Assembly: GCF_004310665.1 (NCBI RefSeq)
Contig: NZ_SIXF01000006.1
Location: 62,001-126,000, forward strand
Origin: Pedobacter kyonggii
Lineage (GTDB): Bacteria; Bacteroidota; Bacteroidia; Sphingobacteriales; Sphingobacteriaceae
Reading direction: 5' to 3'
Length of the DNA stretch: 64,000 nucleotides
Below are positions 54,126 through 63,437 of this stretch, piece by piece (the first letter of the stretch is position 1; every line of letters starts with the position of its first letter). Both the position numbers and the translations under genes were made by a program. The notes beneath the pieces are model-generated. The model was not told where the DNA came from. It worked only from the letters and a program-made list of their open reading frames with translations, and ran no database searches.

Positions 54126-57100
54126 TTAAAAAGTAAGGTTGGCACCAAAAGTTAGATAACGGTAAAAAGGGTAACGCTCATTGCCTGCGGTAGTCCTCGT
54201 AACTTCCGGATCCCAACCGTCCTTGATTCCGCTAACTTCCCACAAATCACTTCCAGAAGCATAAAGTCTAAGGCCGCTAAAAAGATGTGATTTGGCCATT
54301 AGCACTTTTGGAAGGGTATAACCCACTACAACATTTTTCAGGCGTAGGTAAGCTCCATTCTCAACCGACCAGGTAGATGCCTGATAATTGTAGGCATTAA
54401 GTGTCGTATTGGCATGAAGATTCGGGTAATAAGCACCAGTATTTTCAGTCGACCAGGTATTTCCTATCCAGGCAGTAACCTGAGCCTGGCTAAGTGACTG
54501 ATAGGGTATCCGCCAGTTATTCGCGCTTCCATTTGACCTGAAAATAGTGCGTTTTCCGACTCCCTGAAAGATGGTTGTCAGATCAAAACCTTTCCATTGC
54601 ATACTCAGGTTTAAACCGAATGTATACCGTGGGATATCACTTCCCAAGTAAACAAAGTCACCCATATTAGATGTAGATGTACCATTTGTCAGTTTTCCAT
54701 CACCGTTTACATCTGCAAACGAATTGTCTCCAGGCCGAAGGCCTGATAACTGTCCAGGAAGGTTGGTCAATGGGCTCGCAATCGGAATACCTATCCCGTT
54801 TACAATCCCTCCAGGAGCATAAAATTTATTATAGGCATCAACCTCGGCCTGTGTTTGAAGGCGCCCTGCATATTGGAGGCCAAAATAAGATCCAAGTGAA
54901 TAGCCTTCCACTGCACTATTGTATCCAGCATTTATTAGCGGTGCTCCGTTCAGATAAATAATCTTGTTCTGGCTATCGGTAATGTTGGCAGAAACAGAAT
55001 AATTTACGCTTCCGATCTTATCCCTCCAGGTCACGATCCCCTCCCATCCCCATGTTTTTAGCTCGCCGTTGTTTGACTGCGGTGCACCGATTCCAAGCGT
55101 TCCGGGATAGGTTATGCTAATAAGCATATTCTTGTTGCGTTTTTCGAAAAGTTCGAAAGTCCCTGTCAATTTTCCTTTTAAAAGTCCAAAATCAAGACCA
55201 AGATTTTTGTTAACAACAGTCTCCCATGTCCTGTTCAGGGAAACCAGGTTTCCTGTGGTGGTAGTTGCTGTTGCGATGTTCGGCCCCAATAGAACACCAC
55301 TGCTTCCTACATTCAATGATTGAAGGTAGTCATATAACCCGATACCTCCCTGGTTACCCGCAGTGCCATATGATGCCCTGATTTTAAGATCAGAAAACAC
55401 ATCCAATTTCTTAATAAAAGCCTCCTCTGAGAGCCTATAACCCACTTGGGCACTGTAAAAAGTTTTCCAGCGTTTATCATCGATAAATTTAGACGAACCA
55501 TCGTACCTTACACTGCCTTCGAAAAGATATTTACCATCATAATCATAAGTACCTTTGGCAAAGTACGAACCAATGGCATAATGGTTTCTAGCTTCATCGT
55601 TGGTGACAAAACCCGCAGTTCCGTTACTGAGACCAAGGTTCAACGAAGGGATATCGTCACTACCCAGGTTATAGGTGCGGGTATTGAACATGTTGTATTC
55701 GTCCCTTTCATATGATCCGCCCGCAAGGACAGTTACATTATGGTGTTTCGCAAATGTATTTTCATAGGTTACCCTACCAATGAGGTTATAATATTTATCG
55801 TTAACCGTCTGCCTGAAATAATTGGCATTTCCGGTAACATTACCAGCTGTACCTCTACTGGGTGTTGTTGAGATCAGGTAACGGTCATCATAGGAATAGA
55901 ACTGTACTGCTTTTGCCTGCACCTTGTTATCCTGATACCACATGTTATATCCTGCAGTACCCGAAAAGGTAAGGTGTTTTACAGGTTTATAATTTATTGT
56001 CGAGTTTAATAAAATCCTGGTATTATTTTCCAGGTTATCGCCGCCATCCCTTAATGATCCTGGTGGACTGATTACACCACCCCACTGGTAAGGTCTGCCA
56101 GATTGCGTAAATGCAGGGATTCCCGGCTGAAAACCATTTCCTAGTGCGCTGTATGGACCTGTAGTATATAATGTTGGCTGTTGAATATTATTTTGTTCAA
56201 GCGAGACATTGGTTTCCAACTGAACTTTTTCACTGAATCTGAAGCCATTGTTTAACCTAAGGTTATAACGTTGGTTTCCATTATTTCCAAACTGGAGCTG
56301 ACTGCCGTCGTTAAGATAGCCCAGCGATGCCCGAAAGGTATTTTTTTCATTCCCTCCTGCCAGGCTCAGGTTATGCTGTGTAGAAGTGGCTGCGCCCCAA
56401 AGGATTTCCGACATTCTGGTATCGGTAAAATTAAGCTCTTTTACATCACCAAAAGTAGGTACGGGCAGTCCGTTATAAAAAAGTCCGGGAGTGATAGCCG
56501 ATCCATTATAACCGGGAATCTGTGAAGCTAAAATCACATTGCCGTTGTTCGCAATTGCAAAATTAGCCATTTGGTACCATAGATCTGTTGCTGGTATTAC
56601 GCCATAATTATCGTTGATTTTGGCCTCAATTAAACCTTTTGCCCACTGCTCCATATTTGCCATTTCAGGCTGAAGACCAATCAGTTTACGCGAAATTGTC
56701 GGGCTATATTGTACCACGAACTGTCCGCTCTTGCCTTTTTTGGTCGTAATCAGTACTACACCATAAGCCGCCCTTGCTCCATAAATAGCTGCTGCCGCAT
56801 CCTTTAAAATTGATACATTATCAATATCATCTGGATTAATTGAATTTAATGCATTGTTATTGTTCAATGCTACCCCATCAAGAATGATCAATGGATCCTG
56901 GTTATTAATAGAGGTTGCTCCCCTGATCTGAAAATTCCAGTTTTCCCTTCCTGGCTGTGCAGAGGTTCTGGTTACCACAACCCCTGGAACCTGTCCTTGG
57001 ATGTTGGCAATCGGGTTATTGGTAGGCCCACGATCCTGAAATGTTTTTGAATTGATGGTAGAAATCGCACCGGTAACCGTTGCTTTTTTCTGGGTACCGT

Positions 57101-57449
57101 ATGCTACTACTACAACATCATCAAGTTCAGTACTAGAAGATAATTTGACTAACATCAGCCTGCCTGTTTCCGCTTTCAATACTACATTTTTATAACCAAT
57201 GCTAGTAATCTGTATCGAGGCGCCCATAGGGACATTAAGGGTGAAACTTCCATTCACGTCAGCCGAAACGCCTATATTAGAACTGACCACTTTAACTGTA
57301 GCGCCCGGAATCGGGTCGCCTGTTGCCGCATCCACAACTTTCCCCGTCACTACCTGCGTTTGTGCAAAAGCAGTGGTGCAACAAAAAAACAGCAGTAGAA
57401 ATAAGCGCACTGCACTTACCTGCCATAATTTTTTGTAAAAAACATCCAT
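54126..57449 (-). CDS. SusC-like TonB-dependent transporter of the second locus
   Basis: About 1107 residues from the ATG at 57449 (MDVFYKKLWQVSAVRLFLLLFFCCTTAFAQ-type signal); 15 more residues from 57494 would precede the signal. The N-terminal carboxypeptidase-like domain reads VVTGKVVDAATGDPIPGATV, the TonB-box region DDVVVVAYGTQKKATVTG, the plug PLIILDGVALNNNNAL and KDAAAAIYGARAAYGVVL, and the barrel ends YRYLTFGANLTF. There is no extra N-terminal secretin/TonB-signalling domain, so it is not the usual partner for an ECF/anti-sigma system. It imports oligosaccharides of an unidentified, probably acidic, polymer. The 315-bp region upstream, before the transporter gene, should hold its promoter. 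Confidence 0.95.
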   Translation of the reverse strand: MDVFYKKLWQVSAVRLFLLLFFCCTTAFAQTQVVTGKVVDAATGDPIPGATVKVVSSNIGVSADVNGSFTLNVPMGASIQITSIGYKNVVLKAETGRLMLVKLSSSTELDDVVVVAYGTQKKATVTGAISTINSKTFQDRGPTNNPIANIQGQVPGVVVTRTSAQPGRENWNFQIRGATSINNQDPLIILDGVALNNNNALNSINPDDIDNVSILKDAAAAIYGARAAYGVVLITTKKGKSGQFVVQYSPTISRKLIGLQPEMANMEQWAKGLIEAKINDNYGVIPATDLWYQMANFAIANNGNVILASQIPGYNGSAITPGLFYNGLPVPTFGDVKELNFTDTRMSEILWGAATSTQHNLSLAGGNEKNTFRASLGYLNDGSQLQFGNNGNQRYNLRLNNGFRFSEKVQLETNVSLEQNNIQQPTLYTTGPYSALGNGFQPGIPAFTQSGRPYQWGGVISPPGSLRDGGDNLENNTRILLNSTINYKPVKHLTFSGTAGYNMWYQDNKVQAKAVQFYSYDDRYLISTTPSRGTAGNVTGNANYFRQTVNDKYYNLIGRVTYENTFAKHHNVTVLAGGSYERDEYNMFNTRTYNLGSDDIPSLNLGLSNGTAGFVTNDEARNHYAIGSYFAKGTYDYDGKYLFEGSVRYDGSSKFIDDKRWKTFYSAQVGYRLSEEAFIKKLDVFSDLKIRASYGTAGNQGGIGLYDYLQSLNVGSSGVLLGPNIATATTTTGNLVSLNRTWETVVNKNLGLDFGLLKGKLTGTFELFEKRNKNMLISITYPGTLGIGAPQSNNGELKTWGWEGIVTWRDKIGSVNYSVSANITDSQNKIIYLNGAPLINAGYNSAVEGYSLGSYFGLQYAGRLQTQAEVDAYNKFYAPGGIVNGIGIPIASPLTNLPGQLSGLRPGDNSFADVNGDGKLTNGTSTSNMGDFVYLGSDIPRYTFGLNLSMQWKGFDLTTIFQGVGKRTIFRSNGSANNWRIPYQSLSQAQVTAWIGNTWSTENTGAYYPNLHANTTLNAYNYQASTWSVENGAYLRLKNVVVGYTLPKVLMAKSHLFSGLRLYASGSDLWEVSGIKDGWDPEVTRTTAGNERYPFYRYLTFGANLTF

Positions 57450-57764
57450 AATTCTTGTATTTAATATTTGGTATTTACCCTCTGCCAAAAGCATATAAAA
57501 ATTTGGATGGCAGGATTATCTTAAAGACACAGGGAAATGATCTGTATACTCTGTTTTTTAGTTTTTTTCCTAATCGGAAAATTAACAAAGATCTCGCCTT
57601 GTCAAGAATATTTTTTTTCTTAAAGCCATATGATTAAAAAGTCATAAAAATCAAAAATTGCATTAAACTTCAAATAGACCAGATAAATATGCTGATGAGG
57701 TTGTATGATAAATATTGATTTGTCATCCCCAGCCTGTAGAAAGCAAAAGCATGCTGAAAATCAT
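57450..57764. other. Upstream region of second-locus susC
   Basis: This 315-bp A/T-rich spacer lies between the symporter stop and the susC start. I looked for TAnnTTTG on the minus strand and found only the near-miss GATCTTTG, without a spaced TTG. No terminator hairpin was recognised. Confidence 0.5.
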
Positions 57765-58997
57765 CTATCTGATTACCTTAAAAAATCTGGCTGCAAAAAG
57801 AAAGATCACTATATAACAGATGATGGGCAGATAATATGCATGGGCGACATCCACATTGGCTATCTTACCCATAAAATAAGGCATTACAGCTCCGCCAACT
57901 ACACCCATTGAAATAAATGAGGAAGCCTGCTGGGTATGTGAACCGAGATTTTTCAGACCCAGGCTAAAGATGGTAGGAAACATAATACTAAAGAAAAAAT
58001 TGATGCTCAGCAGGGCGCAATATGATGTCCAGCCCCAGCTTTGGGCTACAATAACACAGGCAACGATGCTGCAAATGGCGAATGCTGCGAGGATCTTATT
58101 TGGAGCTATAAATTTCATCAGGTAAGTGCCAACGAATCTTCCAAGCGCCATCATTACCATAAACAAAACCATAAAGTTTCCTGCCTTCTCATCAGAAAAG
58201 CCCATCTTCTCATGCCCGTAGTTTATAAAATAACTCCAGGTGCCCGCTTGTGCCGCTACATTAAAAAATTGAGCAGCTACTGCCCAGACAAAGTGCCTGT
58301 GCTGAAAAAGCCTTTTTCCCGGCACGATGTCAATGTTCTGCGCAGCTATTGGCGCATCGGAATTACTATGAGGATCAATTAGGTCTGGAATGCGGATAAA
58401 GAAAAAAGCCACCGCCACGATCAGGATAAATCCACCAAGCCCTGCATAAAGCAATTTTACTGAATCTAGCGAGTTTTCATGGCCACCGGAAGTTGCCCTG
58501 AGTAAAAAGAATGTTCCTATTGCCGGACCGATTATCGCCCCTATCGCATTAAAAGACTGCGAAAAGTTTACTCTTCTATCGCTGGTACGCTGATCGCCAA
58601 GGGAAGCAGCAAAAGGGTGTGCAACAGTTTCGAGCGTTGCCATTCCGCAGCCGAGAATAAAAAGTGCTACCCTGAAAAACCCAAAACTTTCTGCATTTGC
58701 AGCAGGAACAAAGAAAAAAGTCCCGGTAGCAAACAGTCCAAGCCCCAGTATTACGCCTGCCTTGTAGCCAAATCTTTTCAGAAAAATTCCGGCAGGAATG
58801 CTCATGATAAAATAGGCACCAAAAACGGAAAACTGGATCAGGCCAGACTGTGCTTTTGATACGTTAAGCACATTCTGAAAATGTTTATTAAGCACATCAC
58901 TCATGGAGTGTGCTACTCCCCATAACATAAACAGGGAAGTAACCAGGATAAAGGTAATAAGGAATCTTTTTTCGGTAAAAGCAGGTTTATTGTTCAT
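57765..58997 (-). CDS. fucP: FucP-like MFS sugar:proton symporter
   Basis: About 410 residues from the ATG at 58997 (MNNKPAFTEKRFLITFILV); a Met at 59054 would overlap the GH97 stop. Twelve hydrophobic segments are visible. The opening FMLWGVAHSMSDVLNKHFQN, the loop RFGYKAGVILGLGLFATG and the stretch TLETVAHPFAASLGDQR are typical of the fucose/galactose/glucose FHS family in the inner membrane. It brings a monosaccharide released in the periplasm into the cell. It follows the inverting-type GH97 gene by 28 bases, so the cargo may be the sugar that GH97 releases. The symbol marks the family; fucose itself is not implied, since no fucose catabolism genes are seen. Confidence 0.85.
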   Translation of the reverse strand: MNNKPAFTEKRFLITFILVTSLFMLWGVAHSMSDVLNKHFQNVLNVSKAQSGLIQFSVFGAYFIMSIPAGIFLKRFGYKAGVILGLGLFATGTFFFVPAANAESFGFFRVALFILGCGMATLETVAHPFAASLGDQRTSDRRVNFSQSFNAIGAIIGPAIGTFFLLRATSGGHENSLDSVKLLYAGLGGFILIVAVAFFFIRIPDLIDPHSNSDAPIAAQNIDIVPGKRLFQHRHFVWAVAAQFFNVAAQAGTWSYFINYGHEKMGFSDEKAGNFMVLFMVMMALGRFVGTYLMKFIAPNKILAAFAICSIVACVIVAQSWGWTSYCALLSINFFFSIMFPTIFSLGLKNLGSHTQQASSFISMGVVGGAVMPYFMGKIANVDVAHAYYLPIICYIVIFLFAARFFKVIR

Positions 58998-59025
58998 TTT
59001 TATGTTGTTGTAATCCTTTACAAAA

Positions 59026-60924
59026 TTATTTTTTGTGAAGCCATATTGCAGCACCTCCTGAAGGCTGGAGATCCAGTTTCAGGATAGTTTTTGAATCAAC
59101 CGCTATATCTTTTATCCCTACCTTGGTGGCAGTGCCAACCGTATTGTCGTCATTATAAATCCTGGCGACAAATTTTTGTCCTTTGGGAAGAAAATCAAGC
59201 TTCAATTCTAGCTTACGGGCCTCATTATTGGTAATGCTACCTAAAAACCATTCCTCGCCACTTCGCCTGACTGTTGTAACGTATTCACCGGGGTTTCCCG
59301 ACAAAACCTTTGTTTCATCCCAGGTAACTGGAATCTTGTCCCAAAATTCGAGTTCGGGCTCCCCTTTATAAAAGCTCGGTTTATCGTACCAATATAGGGT
59401 TTGGATGGGGCTAAAATAAATTGCTGCAAGCGCGAGCTGATGTGCATGGGTAGTTTTTATCCTTGGATCGAAATAACAGATGGTATAATCCGCAGCTCCT
59501 GCAATATACCTGGTAAAGGGCATTACCGTGTTACTGGTGGCATCGGGCATTTCTTCATTCCCTCTTATTCCTTCGGAGGTCATCAGATTAGGCCAGGTGC
59601 GCTGCTCGCCTGTTGGGCGCCAGTCATCGTGGATATTTACCATTATCTGGTTTTGTGCAGCCTGTTGTATGGCTTTTTCTACCCATGTTGTCCAACGGTG
59701 TGATCCTGAATGTACAAAACCAAATTTAACGCCGGCAATACCCCATTTTTTATAGATTGAAAAAAGGCTATCGCTCTGCATCAACAGCGCCTGTTGGTTT
59801 ACATATAACCATACCCCTATTCCCTTTTCTTTTCCATACCTGATGATCTGAGGCAGATCGAAATCTGAGATGGCAACTTTTGAGGCATCAGAACTGAAAC
59901 TAAAAGCAGGACCGTACCATTTCCAATCGAAGAGAATATACTGCAGATTTCTTTTTACGGCAAAATCGATATTCTCCAGTGCATCTTTTGTAGTTTGCGA
60001 CATCACGCGCATAATCTTTCCCGGTTTTACCCAACTTTGATCTTTTATCTTTGATGGCTCATTCAGGTTTAGAATCAGGTCTGTTCCCTCGGCAATCCCG
60101 GTTGCAGTTTCGGTTACCATTACCGCTCTCCACGGCGTAGCTACCGGAGAAATAAGATCAACGGGGGTAAACATGGCTGTACTTATTGTATTTTTTCCGC
60201 TAAGCTTGAATTTCGTTCTTGAATAATCTACCATCTGTGCTTCTAAGAGAGATACAAACAGGCCATTTTTCAGTTCAAGAGTCAGTGGCCGCTCAGCCTC
60301 ACCATCCCAGTTCTCTAATGCAACCTTATGATATGGTGCCTGTGCCCAGTTTGCTTTCCAGGCTAAGGTGCCTTCTTCAAACTTAAATTCTGTATTTTCT
60401 GACATGATCCGGTAATAGGTCCCCTTAACATTTTCCGGAAAGAAAAAGCGGAATGCAATACCCTGATTATAGGCCCGGAATTCGATATTCATCTCATATA
60501 TCGGATTATCGTCCTTCACCGTTTTAATCACCAGACTATTATAATGATCACGGATAAATTTCCTTTCTCCATAAACAGGAGTCCAGATTGTATCTTTTTG
60601 CGTATGCACTAAATTCTTTATTTCGAGGTTGTCAAACCAATTTTGATGGGTATCTACCTTTAGTGCCATTGCACTTTCTGAAAGATGATTATCAAGCTCC
60701 AGTTCAAGTTTTGACTCCTGAATAACATTTTTTCCTTTATAGGATAATTGATAAAAAAACGCCTTTTTATGATCTGCGGCTTCCTTTTGGAAAAAATGGA
60801 CCATAAGCGACTTATCCGGGGAATAAAGTATTTGTTCAGAAATTACAGTAGTTGTTTGGGCGGATGCCAAAAAAAATGCAAGAAGGGAAAGTAGTGTCAG
60901 AAAAGTGTGTTGGTAAAATTTCAT
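59026..60924 (-). CDS. GH97 glycosidase, inverting-type active site
   Basis: A 632-residue enzyme with signal peptide (LLSLLAFFLASAQ). The N-terminal sandwich and TIM barrel are typical (ILFDWKWYGPAFSF; GVWLYVNQQALLM). At the strand where retaining GH97 enzymes have Asp, it reads AGVKFGFVHSG with Gly402, as in inverting SusB-like alpha-glucosidases. A later Glu (Glu451 in MTSEGIRGNEE) fits one general base, but the position expected to hold the other base in a His-Glu motif reads HDDWRPTG (Asp433/Asp434). It may therefore be an inverting enzyme with a modified base, or have another alpha-linked substrate. It is co-transcribed with the FucP-like gene. Confidence 0.88.
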   Translation of the reverse strand: MKFYQHTFLTLLSLLAFFLASAQTTTVISEQILYSPDKSLMVHFFQKEAADHKKAFFYQLSYKGKNVIQESKLELELDNHLSESAMALKVDTHQNWFDNLEIKNLVHTQKDTIWTPVYGERKFIRDHYNSLVIKTVKDDNPIYEMNIEFRAYNQGIAFRFFFPENVKGTYYRIMSENTEFKFEEGTLAWKANWAQAPYHKVALENWDGEAERPLTLELKNGLFVSLLEAQMVDYSRTKFKLSGKNTISTAMFTPVDLISPVATPWRAVMVTETATGIAEGTDLILNLNEPSKIKDQSWVKPGKIMRVMSQTTKDALENIDFAVKRNLQYILFDWKWYGPAFSFSSDASKVAISDFDLPQIIRYGKEKGIGVWLYVNQQALLMQSDSLFSIYKKWGIAGVKFGFVHSGSHRWTTWVEKAIQQAAQNQIMVNIHDDWRPTGEQRTWPNLMTSEGIRGNEEMPDATSNTVMPFTRYIAGAADYTICYFDPRIKTTHAHQLALAAIYFSPIQTLYWYDKPSFYKGEPELEFWDKIPVTWDETKVLSGNPGEYVTTVRRSGEEWFLGSITNNEARKLELKLDFLPKGQKFVARIYNDDNTVGTATKVGIKDIAVDSKTILKLDLQPSGGAAIWLHKK

Positions 60925-61039
60925 AAAAATGTTAGGCGTATTGGTGGTTGTTCTAAAAAAGTATGTGCGGCCATCAGCAGATTATCTTGCTTGAACGGGT
61001 AAAAAATATAGTTCCGGGAAAGTTTCGTTCCCGGCTAAG

Positions 61040-61228
61040 TCATATTAAGCCTTGTTCTCCCTCTTTATCCTTTGGCTCCAGGGAATGTTCAGTTTCTCCA
61101 CCTCCAAAAATTCTTGTCGCTATGCGGCCCCAATGCTTTCTGATATCTTTATCTGAAACTAACTGCCGCTTAAAGTTGAAAGGCAGATTCTCATTATCTA
61201 TTTTTTCTGGCAGATTTTCGTTTTTCAT
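61040..61228 (-). CDS. Doubtful small ORF, 62 residues, unknown
   Basis: The frame begins MKNENLPEKIDNENLPFNFK and contains KHWGRIATRIFGGGETEHS. It is charged, has no signal peptide or membrane segment, and I recognise no family. The residue mix looks more protein-like than the usual shadow frames, and it does not overlap another gene. It could be a small protein in the leader of the GH97 transcript, a remnant of a longer gene, or nothing. Confidence 0.25.
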   Translation of the reverse strand: MKNENLPEKIDNENLPFNFKRQLVSDKDIRKHWGRIATRIFGGGETEHSLEPKDKEGEQGLI

Positions 61229-61371
61229 ACTGGTATGACACAGGGGAGCATTTTTTATACTCTATTAATCGATAAAAAGAATAATTTGAAAAAATACCCA
61301 ATACAAAGAGGTTGTATTATAAAGGCGTTTCACCTCAGATGCTGTCATGTTGTCCAAAGGACTCCTACGGA

Positions 61372-61422
61372 GAGCCTGTCGAAACACCTTAAAGGTATTT
61401 AAACGGGTCCTTCGACAGGCTC
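61372..61422. repeat. Inverted-repeat element GAGCCTGTCGAA-n27-TTCGACAGGCTC
   Basis: Perfect 12-bp arms at 61372-61383 and 61411-61422. The left flank (GTCCAAAGGACTCCTACGG) is itself partly palindromic and is echoed near 44900-44940. No T run follows, so it looks like an interspersed repeat and not a normal terminator. Confidence 0.7.
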
Positions 61423-61532
61423 AGTGATACCATCTCCCACTACAGAATATATTCCCTTCAAATACAATCAGTTTCTTAACCAATTTAAGTTGCTCCCTGA
61501 TTATGCCAGAGGGATATTTCTGCGCGCAGATT

Positions 61533-63161
61533 TTATCTGGTTATCCTAAAATAATCGAAATCAGCATATCCACCGGTACGTACGCCGCTCCCGCTTGTAC
61601 AGAAAATCCCGATTTTTGCGCCTATCCACTTATCAGGCTGCGCTTTAAATGTTTCCCCTATTTTGTGGTACAGCTCGCCATCTTCACTGTATGAAAAAGT
61701 TACCTGTCCTTCCTGAGCAACCTCGGCCCGAAGATAAACTGCTCCAGACTTCAACGGTCTTTGAGCCAATACCTGCTCAGTTCCCTTATTTGGAGCGTCT
61801 TTACAGATTACCTGTGCGATCTGAAATCCTTTTTCATTTTTAGAGACAGAGAGATAGGAATAGTCATTTCCCATAATGAGCAAACCAGTCTTTTTTTCGT
61901 GCCAGGCATCCCATTCTACATAATAGCTGACCTTAGTAGTAGCAGTAAAAATAGGTGCAGGAAACTTCTGAAGAAGCAGGTTCGGCACATCCCACAAGCC
62001 TTTATTAATTTGCGGGCTGGGAAAGGCAAAAAGCCTTAGGTACCCGTTATTAGCGATCATTGCCGACCATTGTATTTTTTTATTGGCATGCCACTGCCAT
62101 TGCAGGCCTGGCTCAAGGCCGTTAAATTCATCGCTTTCTGATGGTGTGGAAATTGGATGAGGTCCTGAAACCGATGGTTTAGTGTAGACAGAAACCGGTT
62201 CTCCTATTCCATTGCCATCCGCATCTGAGCCGATAATAGGCCAGTCTTTCTTCCAGGTTACAGGCTGAAGGTGAACTACACGACCATAAAGTCCCTTGTC
62301 CTGAAAATGAAGGAACCAATATTCGTCCTTTGGCGTACGGATTAAAGCCCCCTGATGGGGACCGTTGATCGCTGTTTTACCCTGCTCCATAACCTTACGT
62401 TCCTCATATGGACCATATATATTTTTTGAGCGCATTACAAGCTGCCAGCCAGTTGCCACTCCTCCGGCAGGCGCAAAAAGGTAATAATACCCGTTACGTT
62501 TATAAAATTTAGGTCCTTCTACTGTATGGTTTTTGCCATGTCCATCAAAAACGTGTTTTCCCTCATCTTCTACCTGGGTACCATCACTGTTCATCTTGAA
62601 AACGGTTAACAGGCTATTTACACCAGCCCTGCTTGCTGCCCATGCTACAGCCAGATAAGTCTGTCCATCATCATCAAAGAATACACTTGGATCGATAATC
62701 CCCTTGCCTTTAAGGATAAGTACAGGTTTTCCCCAGCTTCCAAGGGGATTTTTGGTCCTGACCATAAAAATCCCATAATCGGGATCCGGATAATAGATCC
62801 TGAACTCTCCCTTATGGTAATTTATACTGGGTGCCCAAACGCCCTTTCCGTGTTGAGGAATATCATAGACTTCAGCTGGTTCCTGGATTTTGAGTACATG
62901 GTTAACCAATGTCCAGTTTACCAGGTCCTTTGAATGCAAAATAGGAAGTCCTGGAATACAATTGAAGCTTGATGCCGTCATATAATAATCCTCTCCGACC
63001 CTAATCGCGTCGGGATCGGAATAATCCGCATGTATAACCGGATTTTTATATGTTCCGTTCCCCAGGTCGGCAGTCCATACCTTTGATAGATTATCCTGAC
63101 CATAAGCCAGATACGCACCTAAAATTAAAAGTATGATTAAAGAATATTGTAGTATTTTCAT
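61533..63161 (-). CDS. GH43 (subfamily 12-like) beta-xylosidase/arabinofuranosidase with C-terminal beta-sandwich
   Basis: About 542 residues from the ATG at 63161 (MKILQYSLIILLILGAYLAYGQ, a clear signal); the frame open from 63320 adds 53 residues that look like untranslated sequence. The base Asp is in HADYSDPDAIRVGEDYYM, the second Asp in IIDPSVFFDDDG and the acid Glu in TVEGPKFYKRNGYYYLF. The C-terminal concanavalin-like domain (from about residue 345) ends GGYADFDYFRITR, parallel to the xylan-locus enzyme at 5486-7036. In this locus it probably removes xylose or arabinose side groups from the imported oligosaccharide. It lies between GH88 and GH97 genes on the same strand. Confidence 0.9.
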   Translation of the reverse strand: MKILQYSLIILLILGAYLAYGQDNLSKVWTADLGNGTYKNPVIHADYSDPDAIRVGEDYYMTASSFNCIPGLPILHSKDLVNWTLVNHVLKIQEPAEVYDIPQHGKGVWAPSINYHKGEFRIYYPDPDYGIFMVRTKNPLGSWGKPVLILKGKGIIDPSVFFDDDGQTYLAVAWAASRAGVNSLLTVFKMNSDGTQVEDEGKHVFDGHGKNHTVEGPKFYKRNGYYYLFAPAGGVATGWQLVMRSKNIYGPYEERKVMEQGKTAINGPHQGALIRTPKDEYWFLHFQDKGLYGRVVHLQPVTWKKDWPIIGSDADGNGIGEPVSVYTKPSVSGPHPISTPSESDEFNGLEPGLQWQWHANKKIQWSAMIANNGYLRLFAFPSPQINKGLWDVPNLLLQKFPAPIFTATTKVSYYVEWDAWHEKKTGLLIMGNDYSYLSVSKNEKGFQIAQVICKDAPNKGTEQVLAQRPLKSGAVYLRAEVAQEGQVTFSYSEDGELYHKIGETFKAQPDKWIGAKIGIFCTSGSGVRTGGYADFDYFRITR

Positions 63162-63437
63162 TTTTACATCATTATTTTCTTTAGGGAGTGATTCATCCCA
63201 TTTACGGTTATTTTGTAATGCTGAAACCTGAGTAGAGTTCCTAAATTCATTATGAGCACCAATTTTATTAAAATATTGTGAGCGAGACCGTTGAATTAAG
63301 TCTCGGTTTTCCGGTTGCAACAGGCATATGGGTCTACTAAAACTAAATATGAAAAATGGCTACCAGAAATTAAATCAGACGTCCCGCCCAGCAATATTCC
63401 GCAAAGAGAGCTACATGGTTATTATTATACTAAAGGT

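Larger units (their letters stand above)
60925..61532. other. Spacer upstream of inverting GH97
   Basis: This 608-bp stretch contains a doubtful small ORF (61040-61228) and an inverted-repeat element (61372-61422). I recognised no promoter consensus. Confidence 0.5.

Noticed and set aside
57583..57605. GATCTTTG on the minus strand as a promoter for the second susC
   Set aside because: One mismatch in the conserved TA and no spaced TTG.
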